Positions 33,392 through 45,605 of a stretch of DNA of 64,000 nt are shown piece by piece. This DNA is from Liolophura sinensis. Lineage: Eukaryota > Mollusca > Polyplacophora > Chitonida > Chitonidae. Each line of letters begins with the position of its first letter. Position 1 is the first letter of the stretch. The notes beneath the pieces were generated by a model. That model saw only the letters and a list, made by a program, of their open reading frames with translations, did no database searches and was not told the DNA's origin. The position numbers and the translations under genes are program-made. The DNA lies in contig NC_088295.1 in assembly GCF_032854445.1 (NCBI RefSeq), forward strand, positions 57,581,249-57,645,248, given 5' to 3'.

Positions 33392-34239
33392 CCTGGGAAT
33401 AATGTGAGCAATATTAGTTTATTTTGGTTTCGTAAATATGATTAAAATATAGTTGGGTCTTAACAGGGCTTCGGCAAAATTCAACAGATATTAATAAATG
33501 AATGAATACAGGGAGGAATGATTAAGTGAATGATTAAGTGAATGGTTAATGAATGATTGAATAAATGAATGAATTAGTAGGACATAACACCACATTAGCA
33601 GTATTTCAGCCTAATCATGGAGACCACATAATGCAGCCAAGAAAGTAACAGTTCCGACTTTCGACATGAAACAAAAAGGAAAAAAAAAAACATTTTGGAA
33701 TCACCTAAAAGAACTAAAATTCGAAAACGACTTTAAATACAAGGCGTATACTATATCCCAATATGCTTGACATATATTTAAAGTAGTTAATTACAGTATA
33801 GCCAGTGACTCTGTGAAACAAATAAAAAATAAAATCAAATGTGAATAACCTGTGTCGACAAGAAGGTGTTCGAGGGTATGTGGTATATCAACACCCTCGG
33901 TTGCTATATGCACCAATTTAGGACAAAATTACGCTTCTGCCCTCGAGTCCACACTCGAGTTGTAGGGCAGTGGCCTTCTACACCATACTTGTTTAGAGGG
34001 CTAGGTTTTGATTCTTGCCAATCAGAATACAAAACGAAACACCAGATGTGACGAGTGCTCTAGCACCCAATAAAAAGAGTGCGTAAGGATGACTTAGAAT
34101 TTTGATGGCTGTCTGTCTGTCTCCCTGTCTGTCCTGCCGCTGATATTAAAGGCTTTTTTGTTACGGTAAGATAAACGTCGCCATGTGCTATATTGGTGTG
34201 TTCGCACTGATTACAGCTGGTAACAATATCATTTTTCTT
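33392..34239. other. unannotated DNA with a degenerate (AATG)n run
   Basis: Loose GAATGATT/GAATGAAT repeats occur at about 33488-33580. Nothing else is recognised. Confidence 0.4.
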
Positions 34240-34450
34240 TAATTTTTACGTCAAAAATAACCAATTTTTAGCCATATGGCGATGCTAAGTCAATTATTGT
34301 GTGTGCATATATTATGTCCATGCCGTTAAAGTGCTGCTGCCACTAAAGTATCATACAGAAGACACCAGACATGACACCTCACCCAGTCACATTGCAGTGG
34401 CAGCGGCCAACATGTCGTAACCTCTCAGTGCTGATCGAGCGCCAAGCGTA
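34240..34450 (-). mobile_element. SINE family C, degenerate
   Basis: CAATTTTTAGCCATATGGCG, AAAGTGCTGCTGCCACTAAA, ACACCAGACATGACACC and CCTCTCAGTGCTGATCGAGC follow the family C order. The tRNA-like head is absent. Confidence 0.85.
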
Positions 34451-35051
34451 GGATTATGTGGTATCCTGTATATCATATAGGGCACTGTGGCAGAATAATT
34501 TTGAAAATATTCTTTATGTAGAAGACGTGGAAGTCATCTCATCCGGCCTTCATTTCGTTAGTCCATAATAGTGAAGGAGAAAGCGCTTGGTTTTAAACTT
34601 TAAACAAGCCAGACATTTGTTTATGTAATTATTTCGTTTATGTTTTAAGCCGTCGTCATGAATGTGTCTAATTCCGTTTAACCTTGGGCTAGGGAATGTA
34701 TATTCATCGTCTTGAATCAGTTCGCCAAATTGGATATATGAAAAGCTGCAATCAAAGCGCAACTGAGATACATAGTTTATACTCGACAAATGACGTTCTA
34801 GCATGATACACGATTTGAATACTGATTTCACTCAGTCACCTAGAGCATACGTCACGTATTTCCAACATCACTGAAAACTGTCGACTGCTTCTCTTTGCAT
34901 GATTCCGTTCTATTTTCGTACCTTAATAAACATTCTTAGTTCTCTGGTGGTTTGTTTTATACGTCGTTATGAGAACTGGCCTTGTGATTACTGACTTGGA
35001 ACATCCTTATTGGTTGACGGCTGGAACATGAATGTCTGTTTCGACGCATGG
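34451..35051. other. unannotated DNA
   Basis: No gene or recognised repeat. Confidence 0.35.
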
Positions 35052-35270
35052 ATTCAACAATATTTCACATATACATCGGCTGTCAGCAACATGGTGGGAG
35101 AAAACCAGTCACAGCCACGATCACCTGCAGGCTGCTGGCAGACTCTCCCACGTACGACAAGAGAGGAAGCCAGCACAAGCTGGACTTGAGCTCACAGCGA
35201 CCGCATGGGTGAGAGGCATCTGGGTTATTGCGTCGTTGGCGCGCTAACCATCTCGGTCATGGAGGCCCGC
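35052..35270 (-). mobile_element. SINE family A, missing its 3' tail
   Basis: Begins at ATTCAACAATATTTCACATA, without the GATTGGTG...AAAT end, and runs to TCTCGGTCATGGAGGCCC, the very start of the tRNA-like head. Loss of the 3' end cannot come from 5' truncation at insertion, so it reflects later deletion. Confidence 0.9.
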
Positions 35271-35487
35271 ACAATTCAGAGTATATTATACCTGAATGAA
35301 TGATAACTGAATGGTTGGTATTTAATTCTGATGAAAGATAAAGGTGGTATCAGCAGTATTTCAGTAAGACTGTGATCATAAAACATTTAAATATGCACCG
35401 GAGTATTCCGAATAATATTCCAGTGAATGCATATTCTTCTAAAGCGAATATAAGTTTACCTGGTGTTTTATAGTCTATTTGTTTTTA

Positions 35488-36155
35488 GCCAGTCACCTAT
35501 ATTCAGCTGTGAGTGAAATCAGTAATACTAGCTACCAAAATTGGCTTTAGTCAGTGAAACTTAATACAAGCTCTACACATGGATATGTTCAGTGAGTGAG
35601 TGAGTGAGTGAGTGAGTGCTTGGGGCTTAACGTCTTCTTAACAATTTTTCAGTCGTATGACGACGAAGGAATCCTTAGAATGCACGTAATGTGCCTCCTT
35701 GTCGCGGGACGGATTTCCACCTGTCTTTTATCTAGTGTTGCTTCACTGAGACGACTTACCGAAGGCAAGTAAGCGCCCCGCCCGAGCCATTATACTGATA
35801 CGGGTCAACCAATCGTTGCACTATCCCCTTCATGCTGAAAGCCAACCGTTTTAAGGTCTTAGGATTTGACTCGACCCAAACCGCTCCCGAAGCGGACGCT
35901 CTACCAACTGTGCTATCTGGGTAGGTTGGATATGTTGAAGGTCCATACTCTTGCAAAGATAATGAAGTTAAAACACTTTTTCTAATTTAAAATGTTAAAC
36001 TCCATAAGCCTTGTTTCGATATCGATAAGTCATTGCCTCGGGTGAACTTGAAGTCATTGCCTCAGGGTCATCATTATTCCGAAATCAGTGGCATGCTGGC
36101 CAATGGGCGTTGAGAGTAATTTGTATTACAACAGTTGCATCAACATGCCGTTAGA
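35488..36155. mobile_element. MITE-like element 2, second copy, split by a SINE and right-truncated
   Basis: GCCAGTCACCTATATTCAGC after TA (35486-35487) matches the left end of the copy at 3330-3864. The homology resumes after the SINE with TTTTTCTAATTTAAAATGTT, AACTCCATAAGC and ATGGGCGTTGAGAGTAATTT. It contains a private duplication of a GTCATTGCCTC segment. No right terminal inverted repeat is found. Confidence 0.85.
35590..35926 (-). mobile_element. SINE family B nested in MITE-like element 2
   Basis: (AGTG)n inverted tail, family B body, and a head ending CCGCTCCCGAAGCGGACGCT and CTACCAACTGTGCTATC. The 10-bp duplication TGGATATGTT lies at 35580-35589 and 35927-35936. The undisturbed MITE copy near 3420 serves as the empty site. 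The head's anticodon-arm-like part reads, on the sense strand, as a CCGC stem, TTCGGGA loop and GCGG stem, reminiscent of a proline tRNA. Confidence 0.95.
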
Positions 36156-37171
36156 AACTAAGAAACTAAGTGTACAAGATTATTCAAGAAAAGAACAGAG
36201 ATACTGGGGAAGAAAACAGGATACCGAAATAAAACCGCCATTATCTATATATATATACAATTGCCAGGAGGGGACTATTGACACCTTTACAGCTTGCAGC
36301 TAAACACGTCTTGCAAGAGAAATGAACAAAATAAGCTAGCTAGTCAAAATGAAATTCTATTTGTATTATACCTGAACTTTCTGAGCGTTATATAGTGGTT
36401 TGGCCGATTTTTAAAATGTAGGCTTATTACGGTTGGCTATATGCCTGTAGGGAAATTGGAAGAAGCCATGTGATTAGCCTGTGTTTAAATACCTTGATTG
36501 TCAACAGGGCAATAAACCTGGTCTTCTCACGCCGTAAAAATCTTCCTACTGAAGCCAAGTAAGGACTGTTCCCTCAGCCGTACTTTTTGATTGCAGCACG
36601 TAAATCATTATTCAGCGAATCTCGCTCCCTATGGGTTTAATTCACTCTTGCTAAGTCAGTAAATACGCCCTTGTTGACCAATTCGGCACGTTATCTTTCA
36701 AAGCATAATGATGGCTTTCTCCACAATACGGACTCGCGGGTCAGACGTTGTTTCACCTACTACAGATCACTAAGGACAGAGATTACTTTTTACTGTCACA
36801 TAAATAAGAATGCTATTACATTTTATGTATAAAATGAGTGCTTTACCACCCATTTTTCCACTCATGAAACTGATTGGAAAACTTCATGGAAGTGGAACAT
36901 CTATGTATGGCGTTAAGCTGCAATCAAGTAAATGTAAGTTGTGTACTAAATTTGAATTTGTTGTCACAACGGAATCAAAACAAGAAGTATTCAGTCAGGC
37001 ATCCATCAAAAAACTTCAAACTTGGTAAGTTAATCTATTTCCATTGTCATATTGCTTATTGTTTGTGTCGCAAAGCACCTTCTGAATTTTAAAAAATACG
37101 TTGACCACGAGTACGTCGAATAGTAAAAGGCAAGATTATGAAGATAGACAGTATATTGATTTAAAAATATA
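36156..37171. other. unannotated DNA
   Basis: About 1 kb with no gene or recognised repeat; two overlapping 72-codon chance frames lie at about 36810-37092. Confidence 0.4.
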
Positions 37172-37430
37172 CTTAACGCTTATGAAGTGTACTTAACACT
37201 TTTTCAATCATTTGACATATACTCTGTCTTCTACTTATAGGGCCAGCCTATACCGCCAAAGTGCCGCCTCAACTGAAGTGTGATGCAAAAGACACCAGAA
37301 ATGACACTCCAACCAACTCACATTATACGGAGACCGGGGCCAACCCGTCCTGTTTCCTTGCCCTAACCTCTCAGTGCTAATCGAGGCACCAACACGTGCC
37401 AAAGTCTTTAGTAGAACAACCCCGGACTGG
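37172..37430 (-). mobile_element. SINE family C
   Basis: ACTTAACACTTTTTCAATCA (diverged tail block), GCCAAAGTGCCGCCTCAACT, AGACACCAGAAATGACA and CTCAGTGCTAATCGAGGCAC. The 42 bp next to its 5' end run straight into the 37-bp minisatellite. Confidence 0.85.
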
Positions 37431-37433
37431 GAA

Positions 37434-37945
37434 TTGAGTATAAATATGCCTGTGGTGGAAGCGCTTGGAACTGTGTATAAATATGCCTGTAGTGCAGGTG
37501 CTGGGAATTGTGTAGAAATATGCCTGTAGTGCAGGTGCTGGGAATTGTGTAAAAATATGCATGTAGTGCAGGTACAGGGAAATGTGCTTAAATATACATA
37601 TAGTGCAGGTGCTGGGAATTGTGTAAAAATACGCATGTAGTAAAGGTGCTGGAAAATGTGCTTAAATATGCATGTAGTGCAGGTGCTGGAAAATGTGTAT
37701 AAATATGCCTGTTGTGCAGGTGGGAATTGTGTAAAAATATGCCTGTAGTGCAGGCGCTGAGAAATGTGTATAAATATGCATGTAGTGCAGGTGCTGGAAA
37801 ATGTGTATAAATATGCCTGTAGTGCAGGTGCTGGGAATTGTGTATAAATATGCCTGTAGTGCAGGTGCTGGGAATTGTGTATAAATATACATGTAGTGCA
37901 GGTGCTGGGAATTATGTAGAAATATGCATGTAGTGCATGTGGTTT
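37434..37945. repeat. minisatellite, 37-bp unit, about 13-14 copies
   Basis: The unit is GGAATTGTGTATAAATATGC followed by CTGTAGTGCAGGTGCTG, with variants ATGCATGT and GAAAATGTGC. Because 37 is not a multiple of three, the repeated minus-strand peptides (FPAPALQAY, STCTTGIF) are the same DNA read in successive frames. Confidence 0.93.
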
Positions 37946-38960
37946 CTCGTTTAAATTATTAGTGAAATTTTATTGCTTTAACACATATGCTTAATACTGA
38001 GCAAACGACAATTTAAATGACATAAAACACGTATCTGCGAACACCCTTTTTTTACAGAAAGCTCATTTTTTGCATATTCTAAGTTTATAAAAGTATATTA
38101 TTTACTGTCAAGTAACGATTGTATCTTGGCTTGTAAATGCAAAAAAAAAAGTTAATTTATATATAAAGTAAATTGATATAACTTATTTAATTCTTAGTAA
38201 ACAGTACTTTAACATTTTAAATGCACACGTCCATGCAAAACTCTAATTGGCAAAGAGAAAGCTAATCTTTAACCTACATTATATTTAACATCAAATTCGA
38301 AACTTCTTTATTAAACGGATCCTTAGCTTTGACAGAACAGTATAATATAGGCATTGTTCAAATGAGTGCCCAAGGCAATGCTGTTGTGTTGTTTGAAGAA
38401 AATTACACCGAATCAATATAAGCAGATGGAGTTGGGGACCTTTTTCAACTGGATTCAGCGAACAACAAAATATATGCTCGAAGAACTTTGAAGATTTACT
38501 GGTATAAAATCGATTTCCTTGTTTGATTAAAAACTTCACAAAGATACGGAACGGGTTTAAAACTCGGAGTCTGTCTAATGAGAAAGTTATATTAACATAG
38601 GGATAATGGGATTTGCCTTGTCTCTGCGGAAACACGAATATAACACTCGCTAATGGAAAACATAAAAGCGTCTATGGTCTCTCCAGCGCTTGTGTCATCC
38701 GGTATAAACTCTCACCAAAGAGGCCGTTCGTTCCTTTATAAAAACTTTGAATTTTGCGGACTTTCCTCTTTTCTTATCAAAGAGTCTTCTTTAGGCTACT
38801 AAAGCACATTGCAGAGGAACATATGTTTTTACCATAATACGACCAAGCATTTGTCATCAAACAAGAAGAACTTTTGTAATATCATACATCCTCTAATGTT
38901 ACCTTTCTTAGGTATACATTCCTATCGTGGCCAAAGAAACGTGTTTAATTTTTTAAATTT
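37946..38960. other. unannotated AT-rich DNA
   Basis: About 1 kb with no gene or recognised repeat. Confidence 0.4.
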
Positions 38961-39184
38961 TGTGTTTGATTGGTGCACGTGTTTTACGCCGTACTCAAGA
39001 ATACGGGGACAGCGGCCAGTGCTATAATGGGAGAAAACCGGACTTCCGACCATACGCTGGTTGCTAGCAGACCTTTTTATGTACGGAGAGGAAGCCAGCG
39101 TGTGCTGGACTTGAACCACATTGGTGGGACGATCCTGGGTCATTACGCCGATCTAGTATGCTAACTGCCTCGACCACGGAGGCA
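38961..39184 (-). mobile_element. SINE family A, nearly full length, diverged
   Basis: GTTTGATTGGTGCACGTGTTTTACGCC contains a small private insertion in the 3' block. The palindrome is lost. The head is present as GCCTCGACCACGGAGGC. Confidence 0.88.
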
Positions 39185-39844
39185 ACTAGGCAACAAGTTA
39201 TTTCAGCTCCCGTCCAGCACGAAACGACAACACCAGAAAACACAGTGAGTGAATGTTCTGCTGGAGAAACCAATTTTAGTGAATCCGCATGGCTCTGAAG
39301 GAAAGACAGCACTGGTTCAGCATTTGCTTCCTTTGAGAGATCACCTATCGGAATGATAGGTATGTTGACTGACATGCCTTATTTTATTTTTTCGGAAAAT
39401 TTTATCTTTGACGAAGAAATTCATACATGCACTGCAGATTGTGTTGTTCCGATATGTTTCATTAAATTCAGTATTGTGTCGTAAAACATCCAGGATATAT
39501 GAAAAGAACTCTACATCAAAGACCGTTTTTAATGGAAAGGAAGAAAATTGTGCCAAAACATGATTTATTTTTGGTTTTTGAGACAAACTCTATATCTAGT
39601 GATAATCCTCTATTTTAAGCGTATCTTCCGTCAGTTCTCGGAAATGATGTCATCGATGAAGTTACTGGGAAAGTTGGACCATGTTAGCTCCCCCATTCGG
39701 CTTCATTCCCCCCGACAAAGTTGTGTTGGGCAAACACAACCGCTGACGTCACAACTGCAGGTAATTTAATTTCTGTACTAACGAGCATTTTACATCCCAA
39801 GAAAAGACTGAGCAGCTCTTTCGTACTTTGACATTTTATTTTTT
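39185..39844. other. unannotated DNA
   Basis: No gene or recognised repeat. Confidence 0.35.
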
Positions 39845-40099
39845 AATTTGATTGGTGTTTTACGCCGTACTCAAGAATATTTCACTTATACGACGGCGGC
39901 CAGCATTATGGTGGGTGAAAAAACGGGCAGAGCCCGGGGAAACAGACGACCATCCGCAGGTTGCTGTCAGAACTTCCCAAATTCGACAGGAGAGGAAGCC
40001 AGCATGAGCTGGACTTTAACTCACAGCGGCTGCATTGGTGAGAGGCTCCTGGGTCATTGCGCCGCACTGGCGTGCTACCACTTCGACCACGGAGGCCCC
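39845..40099 (-). mobile_element. SINE family A, full length
   Basis: Complete from the tail block to CTTCGACCACGGAGGCCCCT. The 156-codon plus frame over it is simple read-through of the element and its flank. Confidence 0.95.
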
Positions 40100-40820
40100 T
40101 ATTACATTTCACGACACACCCTAAAGAGAATACTACGAAATAAAAACAAAACATTTCAAGTACCGTTTAAGTTTTCATTTCAACGGGCAAAAACATCTGA
40201 TCTCGTGCACTCTGAGCGAATTTATCAAGCCTCTGACTGTGGCTTATTAGCTGGGGCTACAACGTGGAGTCAAGTGTATAGCCTAGAATTGAACATGACT
40301 CTGCGGACTGATTTGTAAGGTTCTTATTCCGTATGACGGCCGGGGTATGACTATCATTGTGACATGATCTATGGTGACATGATCTATGATAATTCCTTTC
40401 ATGAACATTACTGCGTTACCATATGCCTTTAATGATGAACTTTTCTCGCCGAGGTAATTCGGACCGTGTTGACTTCTGCTCTTTGCTGCCTTTAGAATGA
40501 CGTTTGATTGGGCAATCTGGTAACGTATCATTCATTTATTGCTTGAAAAGGATGATTTTGCTCTCGAAAAGATATCCCCATCATAGTATATCTCTTACTT
40601 TTTTTTCGCTCTCGGCAGTTCATAGAAGTTCATAGTCCTTCTGTTCCCTAGTGGAAATCATACAGACAATTCTGGACTTGTTGAAATCAGTATATTGGTA
40701 TTCGTATATCTCTAGGCGTCAGAAGAGACATTCGTATACCAGACTTCGGCCAAAATGGACGTTCCAGGTCACCAGGCTTATTCTTTAAACAAGGTTTATC
40801 TCCAACCACAAATGAACAGA
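40100..40820. other. unannotated DNA with an 18-bp tandem duplication
   Basis: GTGACATGATCTATG occurs twice in tandem near 40360-40390. Nothing else is recognised. Confidence 0.4.
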
Positions 40821-41105
40821 AAAAGTATATAAAATATGAAATTCAGAAGGGTTCATGCAAAGAGAAGCTGTCAACAGTTTCCAATGATGTTCTAAAGACG
40901 CAAGGAACTGTTTTAGACGAATGAGTGAAATCAACTTCCAAATCGTGTAAAATACTGCACGTAGTTCATAACTTGTCGAAATTCAAATCAGATAACACAG
41001 TTCCACTTTTGTTGCCTCTGTTCATATATCCCACGTGGCGATCTAATTCAACTCGACGAATATAGAGCACCTAGCTCCAGGTTAAGCGGATTTAGACATA
41101 GTTAT
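40821..41105. repeat. dispersed repeat of unknown type, copy 1
   Basis: Aligns over about 280 bp with 45332-45605. Shared blocks include TATATAAAATATGAAA, GCTGTCAACAGTTTCCAATG, CAAATCGTGTAAAATACTGC, CCTCTGTT and CCAGGTTAAGCGG. Identity looks to be about 65-70%. No terminal inverted repeats, tail or open frame are evident. Confidence 0.65.
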
Positions 41106-41199
41106 GAAATCACAAACAACAACAACAGATCATAAGAAACTTCCAAACAAGTGGCTCACTGACGTGATGGTTTACAACAGTTCATTTCAGCAATTGGTG

Positions 41200-41432
41200 T
41201 GTATGTATGCTGGAAGTTTTACGTCGAACTTAACAATTTTTCAGCCATATAACGACGAGGAGTCATTAGGTGTGTTCACATATACCTGCACATGTGCCAT
41301 GAAGTGTCATGCCGAAGGCACCAGACATGACACCGACTCAGTTACATTATATTGACACTGGGCCAATCAGTCCTGTTTCCTTGTTCTAACCTCTCAGTGC
41401 TGACCAGTAGGATTTTAAAGTCTACCGACGAT
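41200..41432 (-). mobile_element. SINE family C
   Basis: GTATGTATGCTGGAAGTTTT, ACGTCGAACTTAACAATTTT, CAGCCATATAACGACGAGGA, GGCACCAGACATGACACC and CCTCTCAGTGCTGACCAG. Confidence 0.88.
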
Positions 41433-41484
41433 CTCACTATTAGACAATCGAAGCCTTTCCCAACTGTCACTGCCTTATATATGT

Positions 41485-41626
41485 GTTTTATTTATGCATT
41501 TGATTGGTGTTTTACGCCGTATATTTCACTTAATATGGAGGCCAGCATTATGATGGGAAGAAACTTGACACCGCCCGGGGAAACCCACAACCATCCGCAG
41601 ATTGCTGACAGACCTTCCCACATACA
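41485..41626 (-). mobile_element. SINE family A, 3' half with small deletion
   Basis: Tail block, then GTTTTACGCCGTATATTTCA, in which ACTCAAGA is missing. The palindrome region is altered (CACCGCCCGGGG). It ends in the ACCTTCCCACATAC block. Confidence 0.9.
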
Positions 41627-44293
41627 TGTACATGTGCAACATTTTTAAAAGTTCCCACTGGTCTTGGAAAATCTTCATTTGTGATTTTGTGTACAAACAG
41701 TCCAAACCATACGAATACTGGAGTCATGTATCAAGAGTATGATGGTGTATGATGATGCGTCTATGACGAGGCACATATACTTTTTAGGCATTTGAATGAA
41801 CAGTTAGAATAAAAACATAAGTTGAGTAAATCGACAAGAAGCCGTATTTTACCAGTTACGCGTGACCTTTTGACAACTATGGCACTGTAGTCACTTCTTT
41901 GGCTTTACTCTCCGTGCATGTTGTAGTTTTTACATCTTATCTGTGAGCGTAAGTATATTCAATTACAATTAAATATACTATATGTTAACTATATGTAACA
42001 GCCTACGTCAGACGTGCGTAAATCACCTCATAGTAGACACTACTGGGTCAAAATAGGCCCTACATACGAAGCTTTTCACTTTCAAAGACAAAAATCATTT
42101 GTTTTAGTGTAGTTCCAGCTTCTGTCATTAATTATTAACGTTACTTATTTTCCCCGAGTGCAAGATCAAAGAGAGACTACCTGTCATTTGAGACAGTCTT
42201 CAGTAAAGGTTCTAACCACAGTGTGATTTTGCCTGTTCTGAGAACTCCGTTTCCAAAGGGTGGTAAGTAAGTGTGCGGTAGACCTATATTTTTCGTGTCA
42301 TGTTTAACAAGATTAATGATAGATATTTAATAAAATAACCCGACCCCAAACGGACTGTTCGACACAGCACACCTAACTCTTATCATCGTCATCAGACTGT
42401 TACTATTGCATGGGTTCTGTCACTGGTTTAACTGGTCAGTTTTGAGGTGGATTGTGTGATATCGACCCTCGGTATACCATGGCTACTCAAGGGTTCTTAA
42501 CAACATTTCCTTTACCTGGTCAATGCAGTTCATCAGTAAAATCAATCAGCCTGCAACCGGCTAGACTGGACAGGTGGAGTCCGTTAACACCAACAAACAA
42601 CTTCGAGGTGTGTCGGCCAGAATAGCAAATGAGGATTGAATAGATATATGTTGCCATGTTTACACACCTTCCACAAGTGTCTCAATTTCTACACTCACCA
42701 TCTGTCTACTTGCAGAGATGCCGTAACAACCGGCATGTACGGTGATCCTGCAATGCGGGCATTTACTTTGGACACTCCAAAATGTAAAGATTTGATTTGC
42801 ATTGAAAACAGACATTGTTAGCAAATTTCCATCGATATCAGTCAATTGCTGTAATGATCACGGTTATTTCGTCCGGCCTCATAGAATTTAAAACAAAACC
42901 ATGTGAAATAATAAGCGATTGGCGGATTTAATGTAAAGGATAAGTTATACCATCCGCATTATGCTAAAACAAAAAAAATCGATCTATCCTCAAGAAATTC
43001 TAGCATGGCACTATAATTTGTGAACACACAAAACATCAAAGGAATGACACAACATAAAGGACAAATAAATAGACTTTATTCGTCGCTGAAAATGACTTAT
43101 TCTTTGTACGTCAAAACAAATAATATTATTTTGTATTTTGAAATTTCCAGTCGAGGAGTATCCGTGTGAAAGAATCTTTGATACAATTGTTTAAGCAATG
43201 CACATATTAATATATAACTTATAGCTGTCTGAACAGCGAGGCGATAAGGCTGGGAGGCAATTTGAAATGACATCGTCATTTATATATAACCAGTCCTTCA
43301 TGACATAAACGAAGCTGAACTTTTGCATGTGAGAAGAGCTACGGCCTCCTACTGCTGCATTTGGCGACTTGCCAACTTCAGAATCAGTTATTAAATCCAT
43401 TTGGGCACATCAAAGCCTGGCCTGCGGCATACAAGCTATACATGCGTAAGGTTGCACTTCCGAGAATAGACAAAAACACGTCTGTATAGTTTCCATTCCT
43501 TCTCCTTCTGATATGGTTTTGTGTGGCTGAAACTGGTGAATCGTGAGGTAGACTGCGCGTATAGGCCAATGAGGCCAAAAATAGACCTAACAGGACAGGA
43601 CATGGCGGTTAATAGGCTGAGAAAGTTGACAGAAAACGACCATGCTGACAAAGCCTGCATATAATGAAGACATTTCACGGTTACTTATCTCTGGATGCGA
43701 AAGGAAATTGCTTTGATAATAGTCATCCGTGGAAGTGTACGGGAGACGACACAACGCCTTGTCTGATACCCCCCTGAGGGCTGGTTAAGATGAGAGACCA
43801 GCTGTGTTATCAACAAATCCACTGTTTATCACGGCACGAAGCTTCGCTAAGCATTACGCTATGAAACTATTAAGATCTAGGTTAATGTAACACGGCTCCA
43901 GCTTTTTTAAAATTAAAATAATAGGGTATACTAATATATCTCAACATTTTAACGTTGTCACTGCAGTAAAGTAACTAGAGTTAATGAAAGCAGGGAAGAA
44001 AATAACTGATACCTGTAACTTTGAAGTATGGTTGTATCGGCAATCAGCAAAAGCAACAGTTGTAATTTAATGGCAAAGAAAACCATTGTCGCGTGCGCAG
44101 ATGACGTAGACTGTTATGAAAAGCAGCCTGGTCAAAAGAGTGAAAACGGAAAGAGTAGAAACATTGACATTAATGAATTATTTCGGATCATGCCACCTTA
44201 GCAATAATCTAGCCATTTAACATTAAAAACAAAGTTTACAAAAGCATGTAATATCAATATGGTTACATATGACGAGCTGTTCACACACCAGAT
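41627..44293. other. unannotated DNA
   Basis: About 2.7 kb with no recognised gene or repeat. Short chance frames at 42636-42845 and 43097-43678 occur on both strands. Confidence 0.4.
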
Positions 44294-44307
44294 TACAATA
44301 TTACACC

Positions 44308-44441
44308 TGCAGCAACCTGCGGATGGTCGTGAGTATCCCCGGGCAATGCTCGGTTTCCACCCACCATAATGCTTGCCGCCGTCGTATAAGTGAAATATTC
44401 TTGGGTAAGGCGTAAAACACAAATCAAATAAATAAATAAAA
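44308..44441 (+). mobile_element. SINE family A, 5'-truncated, with target-site duplication
   Basis: Starts TGCAGCAACCTGCGGATGGT and ends in (AAAT)n. TACAATATTACACC (44294-44307) and TACAATATGACACC (44442-44455) flank it: a 14-bp duplication with one mismatch. Confidence 0.93.
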
Positions 44442-44455
44442 TACAATATGACACC

Positions 44456-44840
44456 CAACTTGTAAGCGTGATGTCAATGTTCAGCTCCTGTCCTGGATAT
44501 AATTATGTAGCATAAAAACGTAGCTGAATGGTCAAATGACATAATTAGCAAAGTAATAAAGTTTACCCCCAAACTCCACACAGTGCTCATTTATACATCC
44601 ATACTGACGCGTCAGTAATCAGCATTGTAATCGGACGTTTTACCCATTGTCTTCACTGCATGAGTTATACCCCTCGGTAGAAAACAAACGAAACGAAATT
44701 ATCTGCGTGCGTTGTGATTATGTCATTGCCTGAGAAGTATTTGGGATTTCCTGAATACTGCATGATATGTTTGTCTATTTACGTAGTGTTTAACGCTAAC
44801 GCCATAACATTTGCACAATGGTTTTTGAAATACTTATGTG
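44456..44840. other. unannotated DNA
   Basis: No gene or recognised repeat. Confidence 0.35.
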
Positions 44841-44950
44841 TATTTATTTATTTGATTGGTGTTTTACGCCGTACTCAAGAATATTTCACTTATACGACGG
44901 CGGTCAGCATTATAGTTGGAGGAAATCCACGACCATTCACTGGTTGCTAG
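44841..44950 (-). mobile_element. SINE family A, 3' half, palindrome deleted
   Basis: Tail, 3' block and GGCGGTCAGCATTATAGTTG; GGAGGAAATCC then joins ACGACC directly. Confidence 0.9.
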
Positions 44951-45154
44951 ATAGCCTGGATGGTATAAGCTGTGCAAATATATAAATGAAGGAATTTATA
45001 ACCACGGAATCAAATCAAAGAGAGACAAACAGGATAAACGAATTAATTACAAAACGAATGTCTGTAGATAATACGAGTTGATATGTTGTCTGTTCGCAAT
45101 AAATATGTCCGTTGATATACGGGTAGGGCATACCTTGCTCGTTCCTGTGTTTTC

Positions 45155-45322
45155 ATGGCTTAGGTGGCAAGAAGAGGTCGACGACCCTTTTCTGTGGCCT
45201 TGCTTGAAGTTTGCTGGACTTCAGTCATTATTTGAATTACCCAAGGTCCTCGGTTTACCCCGGGCACTTTGGTTTCCTCCACCCAAGAACTGGTCAGCTT
45301 GGTATAAGTGATAAATTCTTAA
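45155..45322 (+). mobile_element. SINE group D, degenerate
   Basis: ATTACCCAAGGTCCTCGGTT, TTTGGTTTCCTCCACCC and GGTATAAGTGATAAATTCTT match the group D 3' half. Confidence 0.6.
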
Positions 45323-45331
45323 TCTAACTAA

Positions 45332-45605
45332 GAAATTATATAAAATACGAAAATAAGAGGGAATCGTGCTAAAAGGAAGCAGTCAACAGTTTTCAGTGAT
45401 GTTGGAAAGACGGAAGTTATGTTCTAGGCGACTGAGTGTAATCAGTATTCAAATCGTGTACAATGCTAGAATATCAGTTAAACAATAGCTAAACAAGCGC
45501 AAATTCGCAGTGGCTGTATAGCATTGTATTCAGGTCCCTCTGTTGAGGAAATGGTCCCTATTAAACGACAGAACGCCCAGGTTAAAGGGTATAAATGATG
45601 TCAAA
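45332..45605. repeat. dispersed repeat of unknown type, copy 2
   Basis: Partner of 40821-41105 in the same orientation, beginning AATTATATAAAATACGAAAA and ending near AGGTTAAAGGGTATAAATGA. It begins about 10 bp after a group D SINE. Confidence 0.65.

Noticed and set aside
37235-37892. Repetitive minus frames as a coding repeat
   Set aside because: The 37-bp period is not a multiple of three, so the peptide repeats are the same DNA seen in rotating frames.
39848-40318. 156-codon plus frame
   Set aside because: The first half is read-through of a full-length family A SINE; the rest is its flank.
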